Positions 10,728-20,239 of a DNA stretch of 64,000 nt are shown here, piece by piece (the first letter of the stretch is position 1; the number at the start of each line of letters is the position of its first letter). Location of the stretch: NCBI GenBank assembly GCA_016709025.1, contig JADJEQ010000009.1, forward strand, positions 176,192 through 240,191, written 5' to 3'. The notes beneath the pieces are model-generated. The model made no database searches, had not been told where the DNA came from, and worked only from the letters and a program-made list of their open reading frames with translations. Both the position numbers and the translations under genes were made by a program. This stretch comes from Bacteroidales bacterium. GTDB lineage: Bacteria > Bacteroidota > Bacteroidia > Bacteroidales > Lentimicrobiaceae.

Positions 10728-10885
10728 AATACCATCGGCTCAAAAGTCACTGGTATTGCCGTTGCTATTGCCCGTATTTCTCAATAATTGCTGTTAACGT
10801 TTACCTGATTGAAATATCGGCCAGGCAGAACTACAGCATATTAGAGGTTTAACCTAAAATTTTTTTAACCTAAAACACTTGACTT

Positions 10886-11935
10886 ATGAAACAAACAATT
10901 TTAATCTTATCTCTTTTTTTTGCCGGGGTGATAGCTTTTGCACAGGAAATCACCATCGAAGTTTCAACCCTTTCAGCGCCTGCCATTGGGCAGACAATAG
11001 ATGTACCTGTTATTCTTACCGGTGCGGGTGAAAGTGGTACGCCTATCAGCGCATGTGATATGAATATTGCCTTTGATCAGGAAGTGCTTACTTACAACGG
11101 ACTGTTCAACTTTACACCATTGACTGCCTCTTCCGAATGGGTAACCAATGGGACCGGGGGCACAGTATTCGCCAATTGGGCAGAACCTACTTATACGACC
11201 GATGTGGCTTTTCCTGATGGAACCACATTGTTTTACATCAGGTTTACCTATAATGGTGGAAGCAGTTCTTTGGTTTATACCAGGAATGAGTTCTATGATG
11301 TTAACTTGCTCCTCATACCCACAACACCAATCAATGGAGCAGTAAACGGTGCCCCCGCAACCAAAACCCTCAACCTCACATCCGTGTTGCCTGAGGGTCT
11401 TTATGCCGGCGGAGGTTTACTAAACCAGGCATTCAATGAATTAGAACCACAATTTCCCGGCATGGCCGATGCTATCATCGTAGAACTTCACAATGCAACT
11501 TCTTACAGCACGATAGAACATACTGCTGTTGTATTGCTGAGCACAACCGGTACTGCAAATGTTAGTGATATTCCTGCTGAATTGAACAATGCCTATTACA
11601 TAACTGTTAAACACCGTAACTCGATTGAGATCACAACTGCAGACCCGGTTTCATTTTCCGGTGCGGTTATCAGCCAGAGTTTTGCTAACCCGGCCAATGT
11701 ATATGGCGGCAACCTGCTGCTGATGCTTGATGGTGGTTTTGCTATCTACGGTGGTGATGCTAACCAGGATGGTTCTGTTGATGGTGGTGATGTAACCCCG
11801 TTCGACAACGACCAGTTTAACTATGTAGTTGGATACGTTACCACTGATATCAACGGAGATGCTATAATCGACTCAGGTGACGGAACCATTATTGACAACA
11901 ATCAGCTCAATTATATCTCGGCAATTCTACCATAA
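10886..11935 (+). CDS. Adaptor-type protein: cohesin-like domain plus dockerin, no sorting domain
   Basis: A 349-residue secreted protein with signal peptide 1-19 (ending AFAQ). Residues ~20-150 are a cohesin-like domain close to that of the protein at 490 (TIDVPVILTGAGESGTPISA, NIAFDQEVLTYNG, FPDGTTLFYIRFTYNGG). Residues ~155-275 form a module (LPEGLYAGGGLLNQA, VELHNATSYSTIEHTA, YYITVKHRNSIEI) that is also found in the protein at 17173. The C-terminus is a dockerin-like pair of Ca-binding loops (DANQDGSVDGGD and DINGDAIIDSGD), ending ten or so residues later. There is no T9SS sorting domain. Holding both partners, it could link a dockerin protein to a cohesin scaffold, as adaptor scaffoldins do. 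That function is inferred from architecture only. Confidence 0.78.
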   Translation: MKQTILILSLFFAGVIAFAQEITIEVSTLSAPAIGQTIDVPVILTGAGESGTPISACDMNIAFDQEVLTYNGLFNFTPLTASSEWVTNGTGGTVFANWAEPTYTTDVAFPDGTTLFYIRFTYNGGSSSLVYTRNEFYDVNLLLIPTTPINGAVNGAPATKTLNLTSVLPEGLYAGGGLLNQAFNELEPQFPGMADAIIVELHNATSYSTIEHTAVVLLSTTGTANVSDIPAELNNAYYITVKHRNSIEITTADPVSFSGAVISQSFANPANVYGGNLLLMLDGGFAIYGGDANQDGSVDGGDVTPFDNDQFNYVVGYVTTDINGDAIIDSGDGTIIDNNQLNYISAILP

Positions 11936-12046
11936 TTCATACTCATAGAGGAAGCAAACCTTTAAGGTGATTTACCTCTGATTCTGCTTATAAGAACACC
12001 AATTAGCAATCAATAAATACAAATCAATAACCCAAAAACAACAATT

Positions 12047-15000
12047 ATGAGAAAACGACTCCACAGAATGCTGAGGATAGTGCCCCTGCTTGCATTGGTA
12101 CTCTCCTTTGCCCACACCAGTGCACAGCGGCCTTACGGACCATTGGCTGAGACTGATTTTCAGATTACTATGCAGAATATTGTGCAGCCCGCCGGGACCA
12201 ACAATGTTATTGAGTTTGATCTTTACATTTTAGACACGGATCCTTCACAGGTTCTTCCGATGGCTACCGCCCAGTTTGGGATTAACTTCAATCTTGGGAT
12301 TCTCAACGGCGCAGCAACCACCACAGGAATGACTGTTGCTCTTCCTTACGCTGAAGGTTTCTCCGACCTGCCTTCTTCAATGGCTCCCAATGGTGCCAGC
12401 ACCCTGGCTTCAGGCCTGATCAGGATAGCCGGCCGTGCAGCCCCTGGCTGTCTGGATGGTTTTCCTATTTCAAATGCAGCTCCGGGTACCCGTGCCAACA
12501 GGTTCAGGTTTACCAGTTCAGTTCCGTTTGCTCCCAATTCAACCCCTAACTTTGTATTTACAGCAAATACCGCAACCAACCCTTCGTATGCAACCCGTTT
12601 TGCATGGTACAATCCTGCCTGTACAAATGTTCAGTTGGCGGTAGTACCTGGTGTTAATGCCATTATAGATGGAAACCCGATTTTAAACCCTCAGGTTACC
12701 TGCGTTGATCCCACTGTATTCACCGTAACCGGTGGTGGTTCATACTGCGAAGGTGGTGTTGGTGTTCCTGTTGGACTTGATGGTTCACAGGTTGGTGTAA
12801 ACTATGCAATTGTACCCGGTACCCTTGTTGTGCCTGGTGATGGTAACCCCATCACTTTCGGCAACCAGCTTGCAGGAAGTTACACAGTAGTTGCTACCAG
12901 CGATGGTACCAATCCGGCTATCTGTACTGATCCCGTAAATATGACCGGTGGAGCAGATGTAACTGCAACCCCCGTTTCTACTGTTGAATTCACTGAAAGT
13001 GCCTGTGATACATACACCTGGGCGCTCAATGGACAGACTTATACTGCTAGCGGTGATTATAACTATGTTGTAGGTTGTGTTACCAATATCCTGCACCTGA
13101 CCATTACCCCAAGCAGCACCATGGAACACACTGAAAGTGCCTGTGATTCCTACCTATGGGCTCTTAATGGCGAGACTTATTATGTAAGTGGTGACTATAC
13201 ATATTTTGCCGGATGTGTTACCCATATCCTGCACCTGACCATCACCCCAAGCAGTACAGTTGAATTCACTGAAAGTGCCTGTGATACATACACCTGGGCG
13301 CTCAATGGTATAACCTATAACGCCAGCGGTGATTATACTTATGTTGTTGGATGTGTTACCAATATCCTTCACCTGACCATCACCCCGAGCAGCACTGTAG
13401 AATATACAGCCACAGCTTGCGGCTCTTACATATGGGATGTCAATGGCATGACCTATACTGCCAGCGGTGATTATACCTATGTATCCGGATGTGTAACCAG
13501 TATCCTGCACCTGACCATCACCCCAAGCAGCACCGAGGAATTCACTGAAGCTGCCTGCGATTCATACACATGGTCAGTCAATGGTACGACATATACTGCC
13601 AGCGGAGATTACACCTTTGTTGACGGTTGTGTTACCTATATCCTGCACCTGACCATTACCCCGAGCGGAAACAATGAGTACACAGTAAGTGCTTGTGATT
13701 CATACACATGGGCTGTAAGTGGTGAAACCTATACCGTTAGTGGTGATTATACCTTTGTGAACGGCTGTTCAACCAATGTCCTTCACCTGACCATCACCCC
13801 AAGCAGCACAGTTGAATTCACAGCTTCAGCTTGCGACACCTACACATGGGCTCTCAATGGCATGACTTACACCGCCAGTGGTGATTATTCTTATGTTGAT
13901 GGATGTGTTACCAGTATTCTGCACCTGACCATCACCCCAAGCAGCATTGTTGAATCTACAGTTGCAGCCTGCGACTCTTACATCTGGGCAGTTGATGGTT
14001 TAACCTATTATGCCAGTGGCGATTATACTTATGTTGACGGATGCGTTACCAGTATCCTGCACCTGACCATCACCCCAAGCAGCACAGTTGAAGAAACCGT
14101 TGTTGCCGACGATTCATACACATGGGCTGTCAATGGCGTGACTTATACTGCCAGCGGTGATTATACATTTGTTGACGAATGTGTTACCTATATCCTGCAT
14201 TTGACCATCAACGTTGTTGTTCCATGTCCTGTTCTTTCAACCTGGAACGGAAGTGTTAGCACTGATTGGTTTACTGCTGCCAACTGGACACCTGCGCTTG
14301 TTCCATGCGAAACCACACGCGTGACCATTCCTGACGGTTGCCCGAATTATCCGACAATCCCACAGCCACTCAATTCTGTTGCTTGTCTGGTTACCATACT
14401 AACCTCACCATCAGGATGGTGCTTCTTTGATTGGCCAGCAATACCTCTGTGTGTTGAATGATGCCGTTGTTGAGCGTTCTATTGGGAACTCAAACTTCCA
14501 CCTGATCTCATCACCGGTTGATGCCGTTACTTTCGGAGATGTATTCTTCCTGCTTACTGGTTTGAAGTATGGGCACGCGAATATGATGAACCTTCAGGCG
14601 ACTGGGTTAATCGTTTTATCGCCGATAACCTCAACGTTGGCCAGGGTTACTCAGTACAGATGACCACTGCTCCTCAGACTGCTACCTTCACCGGTATGCT
14701 CAATGGTTATGATGTAACACGCACTTTATCGAACAATGAACACCAGCAGCGATCTTAACCGCGTTGGCTGGAACCTGCTTGGCAATCCATTCCCATCAGC
14801 TATCGATTGGGATGCATTCTCAACCGGAGCTTACGATGCTCAGGTTGCTGTATGGGATCAGGCCGGAGCCGGTAACTACATTTACTGGAACGGAACTGTT
14901 GGTAGTCTTACCAATGGTATTATCCCTGCACAGAACGGTTTCTTCGTAAAAACAGCAACCAATGGTGCAGCCCTGACCATTCCGTTGGCAGCACAGGTAC

Positions 15001-15690
15001 ACAGCCCAATGGCTTTCTACAAAGACGCCGTTGCCAATGCTCTCTGAATTGCGCGCCAATGGTAACAATTACTACGATGCTACCTTTGTACATTTCAACA
15101 GCAATGCTACTGCTGATTTCGACAACCAGTACGATGCCTTCAAACTTGAAGGTCTCGAAACTGCACCTCAGCTTTACAACATGGCTGCCGGTTACAACCT
15201 CAGCATCAACGAACTCCCGATGGAAGGCAACGAAGTGGTAGATCTTGGTTTCAAATGCGGTGTTGCCGGAACTTACAGCCTGAATGCTTCAGGTATGGAA
15301 AGCTTCAACTCATCAACCCCGATCCTGCTCGAAGACCTGAAACTCAATATCCTTCAGGACCTCAGGCTGAACCCTGTTTATAGCTTCAACTATGCTACCA
15401 GCGACAGCGAAGCCCGTTTCAAACTGCACTTCAAAGCAGCTACAGGCATTGCTGATCCTGCCAACAGCGGAATCTTCGTATACAGCTATGAGCACACCGT
15501 GGTTATCAACAACACCACCAACCTCAATGGCGAAATCAGGATCTTCGACATGACCGGTCGTGAACTGAAAGACGCCAGCATGAGCGCCACCTCAGAAACC
15601 CGCCTTCCTTTGCAGGTTGCTGTTGGTACCTACATCGTGAAGGTTACTACTGCCCAGGGCACTGTTAATCAAAAGGTTTATGTAAAATAG
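12047..15690 (+). pseudogene. T9SS protein with nine 46-residue repeats, several frameshifts
   Basis: As given, the gene is broken: frame one runs 12047-14461, then pieces continue in other frames at about 14427-14545, 14545-14735, 14736-15035 and 15031-15690. Joined, they give a ~1200-residue T9SS protein. In order: signal peptide (residues 1-27, ending SAQ); an N-terminal domain at ~28-215 shared with the protein at 16190 (IRIAGRAAPG, NPSYATRFA); nine repeats at 311-724; a 'STWNGSVSTDWFTAANWTP' module; a central domain with WNLLGNPFPSAIDWDAF; and a C-terminal sorting domain (HTVVINNTTNLNGEIRIFDMTG to VNQKVYVK). Coding character is kept in every piece, so the shifts are recent or are sequence errors. 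No cohesin or dockerin is visible. The domain after the shifts is closely related to that of the 6316 protein. Confidence 0.8.
12977..14218 (+). repeat. Nine tandem 138-base (46-residue) coding repeats
   Basis: Each unit encodes a pattern such as STVEFTESACDTYTWALNG, then TYxASGDYTYVxGCVTxILHLTITPS. Two Cys per unit (SAC and xGC) are kept in units 1-8; unit 9 has lost the first (VVADDSY). The stretch encoding ILHLTITPS is almost identical in DNA between units, while the middle varies. Similar Cys-paired repeats are common in T9SS proteins of this phylum. Confidence 0.9.
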
Positions 15691-15785
15691 GTTTTACTGA
15701 TGCAACTCCCCCTTTCCCCAAGGGGGGAGTTAATCAGACCTTTTGTTAACAACAAACTCAAAAACAAACTCAAAAAATCATCTAT

Positions 15786-16031
15786 ATGAAAAAAAGAATC
15801 GTTCAGATAATCGTAACAGGCGCTTTTATAGCAGCACCGCTCTTTATGTTTGCCCAACCCAACCCGGGTGGTAACGGCAACGGCACTCCCGTTGGTGGTG
15901 ATCCCATCGGTGGTGGTGGCGGAACCGCACCCATCGGCGGCGGTATCTTCATACTTATCTCCATGGCAGCAGGCTATGGATTGAAGAAAGTATATGATGC
16001 CAGAAATAAAGTTGAAGAATTACAGTCATAA
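15786..16031 (+). CDS. Small PID-CTERM-like secreted or membrane protein (second copy)
   Basis: An 81-residue protein with a signal peptide (1-23, ending MFAQ), a Gly/Pro-rich linker (NPGGNGNGTPVGGDPIGGGG), then TAPIGGGIFILISMAAGYGLKKVY and a charged tail (DARNKVEELQS). It is a paralogue of the protein at 8330: the APIG motif, membrane segment and GYxxKKVY end match. It lies 95 bases after a T9SS gene and is followed at once by a strong terminator, so it ends that transcription unit. The PID-CTERM likeness is from memory of the family, not a search. Confidence 0.7.
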   Translation: MKKRIVQIIVTGAFIAAPLFMFAQPNPGGNGNGTPVGGDPIGGGGGTAPIGGGIFILISMAAGYGLKKVYDARNKVEELQS

Positions 16032-16040
16032 AAATGAAAA

Positions 16041-16068
16041 AGCCCGGACATTTGTCCGGGCTTTTTTT
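16041..16068 (+). terminator. Rho-independent terminator
   Basis: A perfect 10-bp stem (AGCCCGGACA/TGTCCGGGCT) with a TT loop and a run of seven T. The A-rich 5' side could let it serve both the plus-strand unit and the convergent gene ending at 16190. Confidence 0.9.
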
Positions 16069-16189
16069 ATGTTATGTTTTGAGCTGTAATTGTTGATATT
16101 ATTAGCCCACTTTTCAGGTTAAGAATCGTAAAATTCCCAGCAAACTAGTCACATGAACTGAATTATAAAATGAATCAATGTAGTATTTA

Positions 16190-17101
16190 TTAAAGAAATA
16201 CTTTCGTAATAAAAGGACTTTTTACTGAACAGATTTTAACGATGTATGCACCACTCTCTGCCAAAACCGGGATTCGGGTTAAGGTTTGGTTGGTAAGAAT
16301 ATATGAATTAATTTCACGTCCGGTAATGTCAAAAATAAAAACAATACCGGTCATGCCGACATTGTTTTCAATCAAAATTGCTTTGTCATAACTATATACT
16401 TTAAAGGCATTGTTTGAAGAAGCTGATAAAAGTGACTCGTGGTCAGTTATAGTTGGATTTAGCAAAGGGTTTTCTGGAACCATTGCGTTTTCACCACGAG
16501 TAACCTTTAGTTGAACATTAACATCAGAGATATATCGGGCAACACGGGTTGCGTACAATGGGTTTGTATCCGTGTCTGATGTAAAAGTGAGGTCAGCAGT
16601 AGAGTTGGAAGTGAAAGGAATAGAACTGATCAGGCGCAAACGTATAATACAGCTACCTGGAAATGAACTGGATAGAACGGTTCCGTTGCCGGTTCCTGGT
16701 GCAGCCCTGCCTGCAAGTCTGATCATTGACTGGTTGGGATGGGCTGGCAGAGCATAAACCACATCAGTGGATTTGGGGGTTTCCTGCGAATTGAGCGTTG
16801 AACTCCCGGAAATAAGGCTTGCTGAAATAGTTCCACCGGAAAATATATCAGAGTTTATCAGAATGCCCGCCTGAAACGAAGCCAGTTCAAAATCCTGGTC
16901 CCCGGCAGCATCAAGAAGGAAAATGTCAAATTCAAGAATGCGGTCGGTGGTTTGTACCACATTTCTGATGGAGAGTTCAAATTCTTGAAAAATTCTTTGG
17001 CCCTGTGTCTCAGATGGTCGCTGTGCTTCAACTGGTAAAATATAGAGAATCAGGATCAGCGAAAGCGAAACCTTAAATGAATTCTTTAGTTGATTTCTCA
17101 T
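16190..17101 (-). CDS. T9SS-exported protein sharing the N-terminal domain of the 12047 protein
   Basis: A 303-residue secreted protein with signal peptide 1-26 (ending VEAQ). Residues ~38-215 match the N-terminal domain of the 12047 protein (IRNVVQTTDRILEFDIFLLD, MIRLAGRAAPGTG, LISSIPFTSNST, NPLYATRVARY). The C-terminal ~75 residues (FKVYSYDKAILIENN, IVFIFDITGREI, GAYIVKIC) are a short T9SS sorting domain. It has no repeats between the two parts, so it looks like a minimal version of that protein. The function of the shared domain is unknown to me. It lies 71 bases downstream of the dockerin gene that ends at 17173, in the same direction, so the two are probably co-transcribed. Confidence 0.75.
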   Translation of the reverse strand: MRNQLKNSFKVSLSLILILYILPVEAQRPSETQGQRIFQEFELSIRNVVQTTDRILEFDIFLLDAAGDQDFELASFQAGILINSDIFSGGTISASLISGSSTLNSQETPKSTDVVYALPAHPNQSMIRLAGRAAPGTGNGTVLSSSFPGSCIIRLRLISSIPFTSNSTADLTFTSDTDTNPLYATRVARYISDVNVQLKVTRGENAMVPENPLLNPTITDHESLLSASSNNAFKVYSYDKAILIENNVGMTGIVFIFDITGREINSYILTNQTLTRIPVLAESGAYIVKICSVKSPFITKVFL

Positions 17102-17172
17102 GGGGTTTTATTTTTGTTGGTTTTAATAAAGCATTCTGTCAAGGAAATATTTTCTCTTATGCAACGGCTCAC

Positions 17173-18783
17173 TTATGGAGTTGCTGCTATAATATATGCA
17201 GCGCTGTTGTTGTCAATAATGGTTGTATCTCCTGTATCGATGATGCCATCGCAATTAACATCTGTTGCCAGATAGCCAGAAACAAAGTTTGCAGAATCAT
17301 TGTCTGCCATTGTCAAATCAGCCGTATCAATGGTACCATCCTGGTTGACATCACCACTGTAAATGACATAATATCCATCTGATAGCAGCAGGTTTCCGTT
17401 ATAAACTTTTGACGGCAGATTAAAAGCAAAGCTGACATCAGTTGGTTCAAAAGAAACCGGAATTGCCGATGTAGTTTCAATGGAATTCCGGTGCTTAAGC
17501 GTAATGTAATAACTTCCGGTTAATTCAGACGGGATACTTACTACAGCTGTTCCGGTAGTATGCAATTCAATTCCCGAAGCAGTATACTCAACACTGCTAT
17601 AATTAGCGGCATTATGCAACTCAACGGTTACTAAATCTGCAATACCTGGTTCAAAATGAGGACCTGTTTCATCGTTTGCCTGATTCATGGTTCCATTACC
17701 GGCAAAAAGACCTTCTATCAGCACGCTGAGGGATAATGTTTTAGTTGAAGCAGCATCCTGAGACAAGGTTGCTATCACTGATGGGGTGCCATCTGCTGAT
17801 ACTGTAATATTGGCACTCCGTGCTCCGGCGAAATTCTCGGTATAGGTAGCTATGATATCCCCGTCACCGCTACCTGATGGACTTACAGTACACCAATCAG
17901 CATTACTTATTGACGTCCATGATTCAGAATAGGTTACCTGAAAACTGGTATTCCCTCCGGAACTTCCGATTTCCTGATTTGCCGGAGTAACACTTAAAGT
18001 TTCACTGCCTTGTTCGTATGCGTAAGCTGCATTGAATATTTCATTGACAAACTGCGGTGCAATCAATGCAGTAGCTGCTGAATTGGGATGGCTGTCCGAA
18101 TTGCTTTCAGCATATTGCAGCAATTCGTAACCATTTGTATCAGTCAGTTTTGAAAAATAGTCAAACACAAATATGTTGGGTGGAAAATCTCCGGTCATCG
18201 GGTCAAGACCTTCTGCAAGGGTATTTTTTGCCCAGGCACAAAAATTTTTGGAGTATGTGGCAGAAGCTGCATTTGTCGCACCGGCCACCAGAGGCGCATT
18301 CGTCCAGATTACAAAGAAATTCTCAGGATGCTGCGCCATGAAATTAATCATAAACCTCCAGTGCCATTTATAGTTGTAATCTGTTTTAATTGAATAATTT
18401 AAAGTATCGGATGCTTCTCCAAGGCCGGTCATTGCAGAACTGGGGTAACAGGATTTTACAACTACAATTTTATTGCTTGCCATGATAACCTCTATATTGG
18501 CATCAGGAATCTGGTTGTCAAAAATCTGATGCCAGTATCCCCATTCATTGTTATCCCCGTTCGGCCACCATTGTTCACTCATAGTTACCGCATTGGTTCC
18601 GGTATATCCATGATTTGTATTGTAAATTGCTATTTGTTGAGGGATACTGGTTGAGGAGCCATTTGGCCCCCAGATATTTCCACCGGTAGAATGGTGTAAA
18701 AAAGTTCCACTTCTGAAAAGGCTTTGAGCGTTGCTAAAAACAGGAAGGAGAAAGACGAGAATCAGGTAAAAACATTTTTTCAT
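17173..18783 (-). CDS. Dockerin-bearing SGNH-like secreted protein with BACON-type domain
   Basis: A 536-residue protein with signal peptide 1-19 (ending NAQ). The N-terminal ~255 residues (FLHHSTGGNIWGPNG, KSCYPSSAMTG, and a late SDSHPN) look like an SGNH-type hydrolase fold, though I see no classic GDSL block. Residues ~258-345 resemble a BACON domain (LSVTPANQEIGSSGGNTSF, ADWCTVSPSGSGDG). Residues ~346-465 are the same module as in the 10886 protein (LIEGLFAGNGTMNQAND, VELHNAANYSS, YYITLKHRNSIET). The C-terminus is a dockerin-like pair of Ca loops (DVNQDGTIDTAD and DVNCDGIIDTGD). There is no T9SS domain. It could be an enzyme docked to the neighbouring cohesins; substrate unknown. Confidence 0.72.
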   Translation of the reverse strand: MKKCFYLILVFLLPVFSNAQSLFRSGTFLHHSTGGNIWGPNGSSTSIPQQIAIYNTNHGYTGTNAVTMSEQWWPNGDNNEWGYWHQIFDNQIPDANIEVIMASNKIVVVKSCYPSSAMTGLGEASDTLNYSIKTDYNYKWHWRFMINFMAQHPENFFVIWTNAPLVAGATNAASATYSKNFCAWAKNTLAEGLDPMTGDFPPNIFVFDYFSKLTDTNGYELLQYAESNSDSHPNSAATALIAPQFVNEIFNAAYAYEQGSETLSVTPANQEIGSSGGNTSFQVTYSESWTSISNADWCTVSPSGSGDGDIIATYTENFAGARSANITVSADGTPSVIATLSQDAASTKTLSLSVLIEGLFAGNGTMNQANDETGPHFEPGIADLVTVELHNAANYSSVEYTASGIELHTTGTAVVSIPSELTGSYYITLKHRNSIETTSAIPVSFEPTDVSFAFNLPSKVYNGNLLLSDGYYVIYSGDVNQDGTIDTADLTMADNDSANFVSGYLATDVNCDGIIDTGDTTIIDNNSAAYIIAATP

Positions 18784-19193
18784 GACCGTGTAATTTGATT
18801 TATTTTAGCAAAAAAAGACAAAACCAAACAGGGTCGTTTGTAGTAGGGAGTAGTAACAACTAGTCTAGTCGTATCAGTAAATTCGGGAAGGTAAAATTAG
18901 CTTCAGCCGGTTCGAAAAGTGTTATATTATTAAACCGATAATTTACAATATTCACATATTCAGTAACTCAGCCATAAATGGCTAAATATAAATTTGAATT
19001 TATCTATCATGATATCGAACCCATAGCCAGGCACGGAACAATTTGCTTTTAAACATCTCGCGACGGCAGACGTGCAAACAAACCCCCACCAGGTTAATAA
19101 CTTTATACTTTACGAATAGTTGATAATTTATCAAAATATAAACCGAACTCACGCAAAATACTCATCAGCTTATTCGTAGGGATAGTCAGGCTT
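18784..19193. other. 410-base AT-rich intergenic region
   Basis: No gene, tRNA or clear hairpin is seen. It should contain the promoter of the minus-strand 17173 gene, but no confident TTG/TAnnTTTG pair was found. Confidence 0.4.
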
Positions 19194-19472
19194 TTATTTA
19201 TTAACGATATCAAAACCTGAATAATTTTTTAAACCAATCTCATGTGTTTCTATTTCTGTAACTCTGCAGGAAGGCGTACCTGTTGAGCACCACTCCAGAA
19301 ATTTCTTCAGGTCTTTCTCTTCCCCTTCAGCGATAATAACAATGATGTTTTTGCTGCCGGTGTATGACACAGTTCCTTTTATACCCAGTTCTACAGCTTT
19401 CTGCATGCAATAGAACCTGAACCCGGTTTTCTTAAGTGTGCCGGATACGAAAATATTTAAAGCCTTTTTCAT
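19194..19472 (-). CDS. Acylphosphatase-like protein lacking the catalytic Asn
   Basis: A 92-residue single-domain protein with the size and order of acylphosphatase. The phosphate-binding loop is degenerate (SGTLKKTGFRF; Arg19 of GFR kept). The catalytic Asn that normally follows 18 residues later is Tyr37 in GTVSYTGSKN. The C-terminal GxxxF pattern and the ferredoxin-like fold (VIIAEGEEKDLKKFLEWC) are kept. With one of two catalytic residues missing, it may not hydrolyse acyl phosphates and may instead bind a phosphate ligand. It is a lone gene just downstream of the hydrogenase operon terminator. Confidence 0.65.
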   Translation of the reverse strand: MKKALNIFVSGTLKKTGFRFYCMQKAVELGIKGTVSYTGSKNIIVIIAEGEEKDLKKFLEWCSTGTPSCRVTEIETHEIGLKNYSGFDIVNK

Positions 19473-19710
19473 ATTTACAGTTAACAGTAAATCAATTATA
19501 TATAACCACTATAATACTAAGTGGAAATACTATGGATTTAGGAAGTTGATTTCTTGTTGAGAAAAATAAATGGACTTTATGCCATTTTGTCGTTGAGCAT
19601 AAAATTAGGTATGTTTTTGTGCATGATAGTTAAATTAATATTAAACATTTGTTATCAGTAAATTTATAAGTTGGAGGTAGTATTCACATTTGGAATATTT
19701 TTTTAAACAA

Positions 19711-19738
19711 AAGCAGCCGGTTATTCACCGGCCGCTTT
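19711..19738 (-). terminator. Terminator of the first hydrogenase transcription unit
   Basis: Read on the minus strand, AAGCGGCCGGTGAATAACCG continues into GGCTGCTTTTGTTT: a GC-rich stem (one mismatch) followed by T-rich sequence, 21 bases after the stop of the gene ending at 19760. Confidence 0.75.
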
Positions 19739-19759
19739 GAACACTAAACATGAAAACAA

Positions 19760-20239
19760 TTACTTTGCGTATTCTGCTATAATATCCTTTACACCATCAG
19801 GTGCAACACGCCCGTATACTTTATCGCCTACCAGCACTACTGGTGCAAGTCCGCAAGCCCCGACGCAACGAAGACAGGCCAGAGAGAATTTTCCATCCGG
19901 GGTGGTTTCGCCAACATTAACATTCAGGATACGCTTAAATTCCTCAATAACCTTTTCGGCGCCACGCACATAGCAGGCTGTTCCCAGGCAGATGGATACC
20001 GGGTGCTCGCCTTTGGGAAGCATGGTGAAGAAAGAATAAAATGTAACTACACCATAAACATGGGCGACTGAAATGTTTAATTCTTTGGCTATCACTTCCT
20101 GAACTTCGGCAGGCAGATATCCAAAAATTCCCTGCGCCTTGTGCAACACATTAATCAATTCCCCCTTTTCGTTGTTGAACGATTTGCAAACGTTACGAAG
20201 TTCCTCGAGTTTGCTTTCTGATAATTTTATAATTGCCAT
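19760..20239 (-). CDS. hydC: NuoE/HndA-type [2Fe-2S] subunit of NADH-linked hydrogenase
   Basis: A 159-residue thioredoxin-fold ferredoxin. An N-terminal helical part (ELRNVCKSFNNEKGELINVL, IFGYLPAEVQEVIAKEL, AHVYGVVTFYSFF) leads to the cluster ligands CLGTACYVRG (C-x4-C) and CLRCVGACG (with the C-x3-C pair). This is the standard NuoE/HydC set for one [2Fe-2S] cluster. In HydABC complexes this subunit passes electrons within the NADH and ferredoxin-linked enzyme. It is the last gene of the minus-strand unit, 76 bases after hydA, and is followed by a terminator. A paralogue lies at 31515. Confidence 0.88.
   Translation of the reverse strand: MAIIKLSESKLEELRNVCKSFNNEKGELINVLHKAQGIFGYLPAEVQEVIAKELNISVAHVYGVVTFYSFFTMLPKGEHPVSICLGTACYVRGAEKVIEEFKRILNVNVGETTPDGKFSLACLRCVGACGLAPVVLVGDKVYGRVAPDGVKDIIAEYAK

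Noticed and set aside
12785..13510. Long antisense frames opposite the 46-residue repeats
   Set aside because: They are produced by the repetitive codon pattern of the plus-strand gene; no start signals and no independent protein features.
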